From Opisthorchis felineus (Eukaryota; Platyhelminthes; Trematoda; Opisthorchiida; Opisthorchiidae), in NCBI GenBank assembly GCA_004794785.1, contig SJOL01006483.1:733428-797427 (forward strand): DNA of 64,000 nucleotides, in the 5' to 3' direction. The notes under the pieces were generated by a model. That model searched no databases and was not told the DNA's origin. It saw nothing but the letters and a program-made list of their open reading frames with translations. Below are positions 57,474 through 64,000 of the stretch, piece after piece (the first letter of the stretch is position 1; each line of letters begins with the position of its first letter). The translations under genes were made by a program, and so were the position numbers.

Positions 57474-58142
57474 CTTGGGAAGGAAAAAAAAATACATTTA
57501 AGGAACGACCTGACTAACATCATTTTCACTGAGACAGGGAAGCCGCTTTCATGCATCACAGAGGTTTATTAAAATGCTGAATATAAGCAAAAATACCTAA
57601 GTAACAACCCAAAAATTCGGTCAGCTTGATATCAAGAGTGAGACAGAAAGTGGATCTGTCAAGAGATGAAAATGTGGATCCGAAAACACGGAATAGGTGG
57701 CTCGAACTGGGGACACTGTGCCTGATCTACATTATTATAAACTGAAAAGTAGCATGCATTGGCCTCAAAGGACATGGTGTTAAGTTACTCAATTCTGTCG
57801 TTGGGCTTATAAGATCGGCTTCTCTAACAACTTACCCGAACATCTGGTCGCAAGGAATCAATAGCAGCTGCTTGGAGACTCAGGAAAAAGATCACGCAAC
57901 GTTGTTGATAACAGTGAGACCTGCACGGCTATTCTGTGTTCACCGGTCACTTTGTTTGCTTGGCTGGTAGACAGCCGGCTGAAGACCTAGCTACTTCCTT
58001 CTTGTACCACAGGCCAATCAGATTCAACCGAGCCCTCTACTGTCGGGTGACTATTACTTATTTTTCCGAATAACCCGGCTCGGGTGAGACTCATGATACA
58101 TGGGCATTTAGGTACGCCTGAGTTCCGTCCGAGGTAGAACCT

Positions 58143-58886
58143 CTAGTCTGAGTGCAGCCAGATGTATCTTGAAGGATATGGGATGGCTGTGGGAAGGATA
58201 GCCACAATAAACATCAACAGTGCTACTGAAGCGATCTCACTTTCAACAAGCAAATGATTCCTATAAAGCAAGTGAATTATCTTGGTTGTGTTTCCCAGTG
58301 ACCGACTTATGCAGTCTGCAGTTAGTTTAAGCGCTACCTTGCCAGAGGGCCCTTGGGGCTGGGGACTATCTGAGATAGCCAACGTGTCACCCGGTCACAG
58401 GCAGGAATAACATTCCGAAATGAGGTACCAGATGAATGGGCCGACCCGGTGAGCAAGAAGACGAGAACCGATTGGATTAGATGGAAAAGCAGAATTTCTG
58501 CATTGTTCAACGACGATATTACGTACTGGTGAGCAGTGGTTCAACACTAAAAGTTTTTCAGCGTTACTACCAGGTGAAAGCGTCTCCATTACCATACTGC
58601 GATGTGATCACCACACACAGACACTTGGTTGTGTAAGTAATACACACATTTCAATTTCCTTCCGAAATGACAGTAAAGAACCCGGATTCATTTCTACGAC
58701 GTCAGATTTGGTGGAGATTGTTTGAAAAGACGCCACTAGAAGCACACGGGGCATGGAAAGACACACAGGTCTGTACGTATAGGTAGCAGATGTGGGAACG
58801 ATCTCCGGAGTTTCTTGGTTGCAATTTTTTTCAAGCAGATCAGTGAATAGGTAGTCGCCGACCAACCACAGCGGTGGTACCAACAT
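58143..58886 (-). other. cluster of minus-strand open frames, unassigned
   Basis: Three consecutive minus-strand frames look protein-like: YRPVCLSMPRVLLVASFQTI, KLLVLNHCSPVRNIVVEQCR with NSAFPSNPIGSRLL, and a last one containing a hydrophobic stretch (SVALLMFIVAILPTAI). The first two can be joined by a plausible intron of about 50 bp. I recognise no family; exons of a membrane protein or a decayed element are both possible. Confidence 0.25.
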
Positions 58887-59139
58887 GTAACCGGTTCGCG
58901 GTTAACACTCAAGCTTCCCTCAGTTCAGTTCAGCTTGCCAACCGTGAAGGATCGAGTCATCAAGGAGCGTGAGAGCAGGTGAGTGAAAAAAAAAAACAGA
59001 AACATAATAGCGGATTAAAAAAACACCTCTGAAGGAAAGCCATTGGCTGGGTCGAATGCTGTCTTTGGACCTAAGAAGACAAAGATCGTTGGCCTTATAT
59101 GTGTTCCGGTGCTTGAGAAGTTGTTCTAAGGGAAAGATG

Positions 59140-59560
59140 AAGTCAGTGCACCCACAGCCCAGACAAAACCCTGCTTGTTTTCACTGCTTTGTCTCTCCCG
59201 AGTGTTCGTGATCAGACGGATACCTCACTGATTCTCACATTCAGATATAATACTTTTTCAAAGATAGTAACGGCAGCAGATATTTTCTACTCTCCCTGAC
59301 ATTTCATTCGCTTCCCAAAGGCTCCGCATTAGTTTTAGCAGACTGCGAGCAAGTCCCTCTCGCCCGTCCTAAACAAGGCGGAAAAAAAACTCAGCAAAGA
59401 GTGGTTTGTTTCACTTCAATAGTTTTATTTCGTTTTTGACTTCATCGTCCATTGGGATAGGACAGCTCATGTCCCACTGTTAAGCTCTTAGTGCGTTGAT
59501 CGTTCTGCTGGGCACACCAGACCAGCTAAATTGTTCTTCGACGTGGACAGTAAAACTTCG
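59140..59560 (-). mobile_element. possible LINE fragment
   Basis: CCAGCTAAATTGTTCTTCGACGTG here resembles CCAGCTAAACTGTTCTTCAA of the 26-29 kb LINE (near 27.23 kb), in the same orientation. Nothing else is readable. Confidence 0.3.
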
Positions 59561-59794
59561 GAAGGACACCCCCCAGCCCCCGCTTCACAATGACTTCATT
59601 GACCGACGGTTTTCCTGGCACGATGTTACGATGTTCAACTATTCCGAATCATCGCTGCCACTTTCTTCATGTGTTTTGCATTCCTTAGCTGCCACTGCTC
59701 CTCATTAATCTTCAGACAGTGGGTCAAGAATTCTTTTGACGTACTGTAGGCCTAGTGGGATCGTTTTTCATTCCTCAATCATGAACATGGATCA

Positions 59795-60641
59795 CTACAA
59801 GATCCAGGTTGAGTTGGGTCGTGGGTTTGTTTTTGGAAGCACACGGCCAAACAGTGAATCAGTAGCGTTTCGGGTTTCGAACAAGTTCTCATTCAGCCAA
59901 TCTGGTCGTTCCGTATTTGTCAGTTGTTTAGGCAACCGTTGCTGATACACTTCTTCGAAGACCGCATCTAGCGGGAATGAATCACATACAGAGCAACGGG
60001 TCTCTCTTTTGTCGAAGATAAATGCGTTGCAGCACAGACAGGCTTGAATAAAAGCAGCGCCACCTATAACCAAGTGCAAAGTGGGTGACCTGAGTGCTCG
60101 ATCGGTTACGGTTAGGAGGGCGCGAGCCAACACATTTTTCAAGTGCGTGCTAGTTTCGGCCAAAATGCCCGTTTCTTCTCACTAACTTTGTCGATTGAAG
60201 GTCAGCTAGCAGGAAGGAATTGGAACGACGAAAAACAGGTACGATAGAATGAAATGTTTCTAACAGGGAACACACGAAACACTGAAAAGATATGTGTGAG
60301 GGTGAATCAACTGAAAGAATGATGTACTGACTAGAATCTGCGCTCGGATCAGCTGCACCAGACTGCAACAAGACACAAACATTTGCTGAGTGGTTGAAAA
60401 TACAGTTGGTCCGCATGAGATGACCTGTCTTAAAGAAACACACCCCACAGATCTCACTACGTATCCTGTCTTTAGTAGACACGTAGTTAAGGAACGCAGT
60501 TGAATCAACCAGCACTGTTTGAAGAGAACGAGATGAAAGTACACACTCTCGTGAGCTACAAAGACGCAGTTTGCGAAGATCTACTGGATCGTTAGTATGT
60601 GCCATGAAGCAAAGTGTGATTAGAGCTACCTTACACAACAT
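59795..60641 (-). CDS. divergent TFIIH p34 (TFB4/GTF2H3)-like protein
   Basis: p34 is a core TFIIH subunit (von Willebrand-A fold plus C-terminal zinc module) used in transcription and nucleotide-excision repair. Read from the ATG at 60641 with a 37-bp intron (60150-60186, phase 2), and optionally a 30-bp intron (60282-60311, phase 0), the product has about 260-270 residues; p34 usually has about 300. Blocks in p34 order: VLVDSTAFLNYVSTKDRI (human [20 protein letters not shown]), GHLMRTNCIFNH (GSLAKALCYIHR), GAADPSADSSQY (AAEDSALQY), SNSFLLADLQST (DSGLLQQACDIT) and ACLCCNAFIF then CSVCDSF (ACFCHRNLIE then CSVCLSIF). The second zinc pair of p34 seems lost, and the N-terminal acidic motif is not evident. 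Similarity is weak, so another small zinc-ribbon protein remains possible. An AATAAA is at 59424-59429. Confidence 0.42.
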
Positions 60642-61789
60642 CTGTTGTTTCGCTCTTACTCTACTGACAAACCGGTGAGAGAAGAAGCGCACTTGCGTGG
60701 TCACCCTGTTTGGCATGACCTAGAACTGACCGGAAAGATGAGTTTTCTGTGTCCATTCATAGTTGTTTAGTCAAAACAACTGGATTTTTTGTGAAATGAA
60801 TAGGATACTCGTTCTACACTGTAACACTGAAACCATCGTATCCTTAGGAGGAACACAAACGTGAACAACGAAAGTATAAAAGGGGCATCCGTTAGTGGAA
60901 GGAGCGTTAGGCAGAGGGAGTACTGTCTTTTGAAAAATATCTCTCGGAGATGCACGACAAACAAACATCGCTCATGAAACAAGGCCTCAATAAGGCATTA
61001 GCCAGCAACCATCATCTTTACCGAATGTTAATTTCAACGAGACGTGATTATCTTTTTTACCTCCACCGACGAAACAGTTGAAATCGCATGCAACAGGCTT
61101 GTGTCATGGCAACCGACAATACACCCAAAGCGAGAAGCTGAGTAGGATTGGAGACAGTAGTAGGACCAGGAAAAAGCAGGTTGTATTTTCATTTATATGC
61201 TGTCCATGATAATTAGAGCGTACCGCATAGTGCTCCGGTTAACCAGACAGCGTCACTAGTGAAGCATACTGAACGGACCATGATTGCACAATGATCTTCC
61301 TATGTAGGTGGCTAACAAGTTGCTATTCAAAGTTGGATTTGTTCATCTGTTTGTAACACAGCAGATGATAAGTGACGGGCGGTTAAATAAAAGGAACTCG
61401 AAAATTAGCTTCCAAGTGAAAGACGGTAATTGTGACTGAGGTAACAAAGAAGCCGATTTTGCCTTGTCTGAGGGAACGTTGGGTAACTATAATTGCTGGA
61501 TGATTGGACGCAGGCAATGTTTTCTCCAACAGAGTTTCATTTTCTGAAATTCTCCCTGTTAATCTCCTAATTCCGCTAAATTCCATGAAATTTCTCGTCG
61601 TGTAGAAAAAAGTCCCTTATTACTGTGCACAAATCCGTAACGCCTTCAGCATGCCAAAGTAAAGACAACCATGTCTGGAGTTAAACGGTTATTTCCAAAC
61701 TGGGGTGGCCTTGCACACTAATGAACCATTACTCTGAAAGCTTTCACTAACTTTATGAATAATATACCATGCAGAAAAAAAGCGAATCG

Positions 61790-62240
61790 TTCGGTTGTGG
61801 AATCACTTCGGTGAAGACCTATCATGCAACTTGAAGAATTGGGGCTGGATACTGCCAAACTGTCATACCACAGGTAAGCATAGAAATAGGAACGTTACCG
61901 TTCATCCTATTCTCCTGAACTATTTTAAACTCAACATTGGCTTTGCCGACTCGGGCGTTCACATCACCCATCAGGGTGACTGTATCCGTTTTTGCTGACT
62001 GAAGCAGTCGTGACAGATCTCGATAAAGTACATGTTTCAAAAACTTCGGAACTGTAGTCTGTCGGGGCCTATGCTAATACGACAAACAGCACTGGTTACT
62101 GTATCTACCTGCGTTGATTGAGCCAGACAATCGTGCAGCTCAAAGACGACACTCTACTGGAATCTAGTCCAATAAAGCGCTTTCAGCCCTGGAGCTGGGT
62201 GCAACTCCGACACCATAGAAACCACGAAACGTCACGTCAG
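61790..62240 (-). mobile_element. LINE endonuclease fragment
   Basis: Minus strand: YRDLSRLLQSAKTDTVTLMG followed by DVNARVG is the AP-endonuclease GDxNARVG block; a preceding piece (near 62.2 kb) matches the YGVGVAPSSRAESALLDWIP block of the 26-29 kb LINE. RT part absent. Confidence 0.65.
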
Positions 62241-62263
62241 GATTACCCGAAAATTATGATCAT

Positions 62264-62445
62264 AATCGTTCAGCTGTAGCACCCTTTCGGTGCCTAGCTG
62301 CCATACCACTCGAAGGAAGCACGAGAGCTGGGATACTACCAGGTTGCCCAAGCCTAGACAGGGAAGTCCAGATGCAGAGGTCAGGTTCGAACCACGAACC
62401 TTCCGGTCAGTAAATTCGCGCTCTAAGCACTGAGCCATCTCACCC
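62264..62445 (-). mobile_element. SINE A, copy 4
   Basis: Minus strand GGCTCAGTGCTTAGAGCGCG and GTGGTTCGAACCT (box B), body CTTGGGCAACCTGGTAGTAT, ending GCTACAGCTGAACGATTATG. Closest in sequence to the 22.2-kb copy. Immediately beside the LINE endonuclease fragment. Confidence 0.7.
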
Positions 62446-63706
62446 CACAGTATGATTACAAATTGTGGAAGAAAAACCGGTTTGGTTATTGTCCCTGGTT
62501 TTACAGTTTAAAACTGGGAATACAATGCCAAGAAACTCAAAGTGAGTGAAGTGCAACTGGCTCCCTCTGGAGCTTCATTCTTGATACTAGCAATCAGCCG
62601 GGCAACAATGTACTAAAGCTGCTCACATGCTTGATTTATCGACAGATCCGCAAATATATTTTTCAATCAGTGATCCGGTGCTTTTTTCACATACGCCAAA
62701 AACTATTCACTGGCACGGGAAAACACAACACGCTAAAACTTACCCAGCTAAATGAGTTACGTGAAGTTGTACAAAAAAGCGGATACCGCGAAATCATGTA
62801 TACATGTTTCCAGTTCGGATAGTTAATAAATTGTACGGTGCTTTTCGGAGCACTTTCTTGTTTCATATCAGGCTCTATATGGAGGTGGTTGAGATTACGA
62901 TACACAGCCAGCTTGCTATCCACGTGGCACGGTAAACATCTGCTCACGACAAGTAACATCGGTATTTCGTCAAGCGTATGATTTGTTGACGATACTGTAA
63001 CCAGTGAGTTCTATGGTGATAATTTTCCAATCCTGGAATCGTACGTCTGACAGTACCGATAACTACGGTGTCAGTGTGGGGCCGTTTTGATAGGCGATTT
63101 AGATTCGGGACGGAGGGGCATGCGTACACGCATGTGGTCACCGCACAGATTTGAACCCGGGCAATAAACATACCAATGCTACACACACCAGACACAATCC
63201 TCTCGTGCATGAAAAGTTGAGATGATGGGAGCGTAAAACCACAGACAGTTGGATTTATGTAGGGCTCCACACATTTATATAACATCCGGGAGACAAAACT
63301 ATTGACCATCAGACATTAGGAAATGGCGCTCCGAGGTAAGGCAGAGGTATTACTATAATACTAATGCACATATGCTGAAAACTCAGAAAACGAGTAAATC
63401 CGGCCGTGTTAGAAGGGTGGATGAACCGCTCAGGGAAGAACAGTCTACCTCGTGCAAATGAAGTGAGCATTTGCACACAGGGACCGTCGTACTGCGAAGT
63501 TCCTAAAGGTTCATTAGAAGAACGGGGCACTGCGTCGATGGATACTAAAATCTGGTTAATACAGTAGGATCGACCACGTGACGCTTTGATTAATTTACCG
63601 TTGGGAACATCACCACACGATCAGTGGCCAAAGTTACACTGGTCTCGGTGAGTATGACTCGCAGTGATTGCTTGATCCAGGTGAACCACAGAGCCATCAC
63701 GAAGAG

Positions 63707-64000
63707 ACTGAACCTTACCGTGGTGTGACGGTTTGCGCACCTCAGCGACCCATTGAGCTATACTAGGGGGTGTCCCCGCGACATTCACAGAGTCTCTCAT
63801 ACCAGGTTGGTCAATGGTTAGAGGTCTGACGAACACAATCTCCTGGTCCTCCAGGTTAGGGGTTGGAACATATGGCGACTTGTTCCGCAGAAATGGTAAT
63901 GCATTTGCATTTCCTGCCAAACACCGCTGCCTTACGGTTAGGCTTTTGAGCCAAAGGCTTTGGTTGAGGACCCTAATCGTCCTCCTGTCTAGGTGTGGGC
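63707..64000 (+). repeat. dispersed repeat C, copy 3 (runs to window edge)
   Basis: From CTTACCGTGGTGTGACGGTT to CCCTAATCGTCCTCCTGTCTA, matching 35689-35967 block for block. It may continue past the window. Confidence 0.6.

Noticed and set aside
60187..60641. MIA/TANGO1-type secreted SH3 protein (hydrophobic start, then LRLCSSREC)
   Set aside because: The rest of the reading frame follows the p34 block order better and lacks the Trp/Gly pattern of an SH3 domain.

Overview
The window is animal nuclear DNA, most likely from a parasitic flatworm (a digenean trematode, plausibly a liver or lung fluke). Genes are sparse and split into exons, and three of the first introns are only 36-41 bp while later ones reach several kb, a pattern known from schistosomes. 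The DNA between exons is filled with decayed RTE-like and CR1-like LINEs, Penelope-like elements (PLEs) and tRNA-derived SINEs. There is no bacterial-style gene packing, CRISPR array or rRNA. The organism call is inference.

The main result is a BRCA1 orthologue on the minus strand, start codon at 32318 and stop at 5158 (about 27 kb). By reading splice sites and phases I could assemble the RING finger (three short exons, 31953-32318), a long serine-rich exon (31015-31916), a second linker exon (29973-30173), a coiled-coil exon (19562-about 19932), a 147-codon exon that begins BRCT1 (15997-16437) and four further exons completing the tandem BRCT repeat (8591-8687, 7258-7376, 6681-7032, 5158-5318). 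Several intron positions and phases coincide with those of human BRCA1. A poly(A) signal lies at 4877-4882. One or more linker exons may be missing from the model in the 10 kb between 19.9 and 30.0 kb, which also contains an almost full-length dead LINE.

Upstream on the same strand are the 3' part of a GAS2/GAS2-like cytoskeletal linker gene (GAR domain and SxIP-type tail, 54199-55140, with linker exon 57117-57473) and a small two- or three-exon gene (59795-60641) whose product resembles, distantly, the p34/TFB4 subunit of TFIIH. The calponin-homology exons expected for GAS2-like proteins were not found.

Between and inside the genes lie: a PLE relic at 13.4-14.9 kb; LINE relics at 10.0-11.0, 20.4-21.2, 26.1-29.4, 33.2-34.8, 36.0-36.7, 39.2-39.6 and 61.8-62.2 kb; a second PLE relic with a GIY-YIG-type end and a nested SINE at 52.7-53.7 kb; at least four copies of one tRNA-derived SINE and two of another; and several unnamed repeat families. 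A 98%-identical inverted repeat at 56.16-56.41 kb carries a hammerhead-ribozyme-like core in both arms. The stretches 1-4.8, 22.4-26.0, 32.7-33.2, 46.0-47.4 and 49.7-52.6 kb hold nothing I can assign with confidence.
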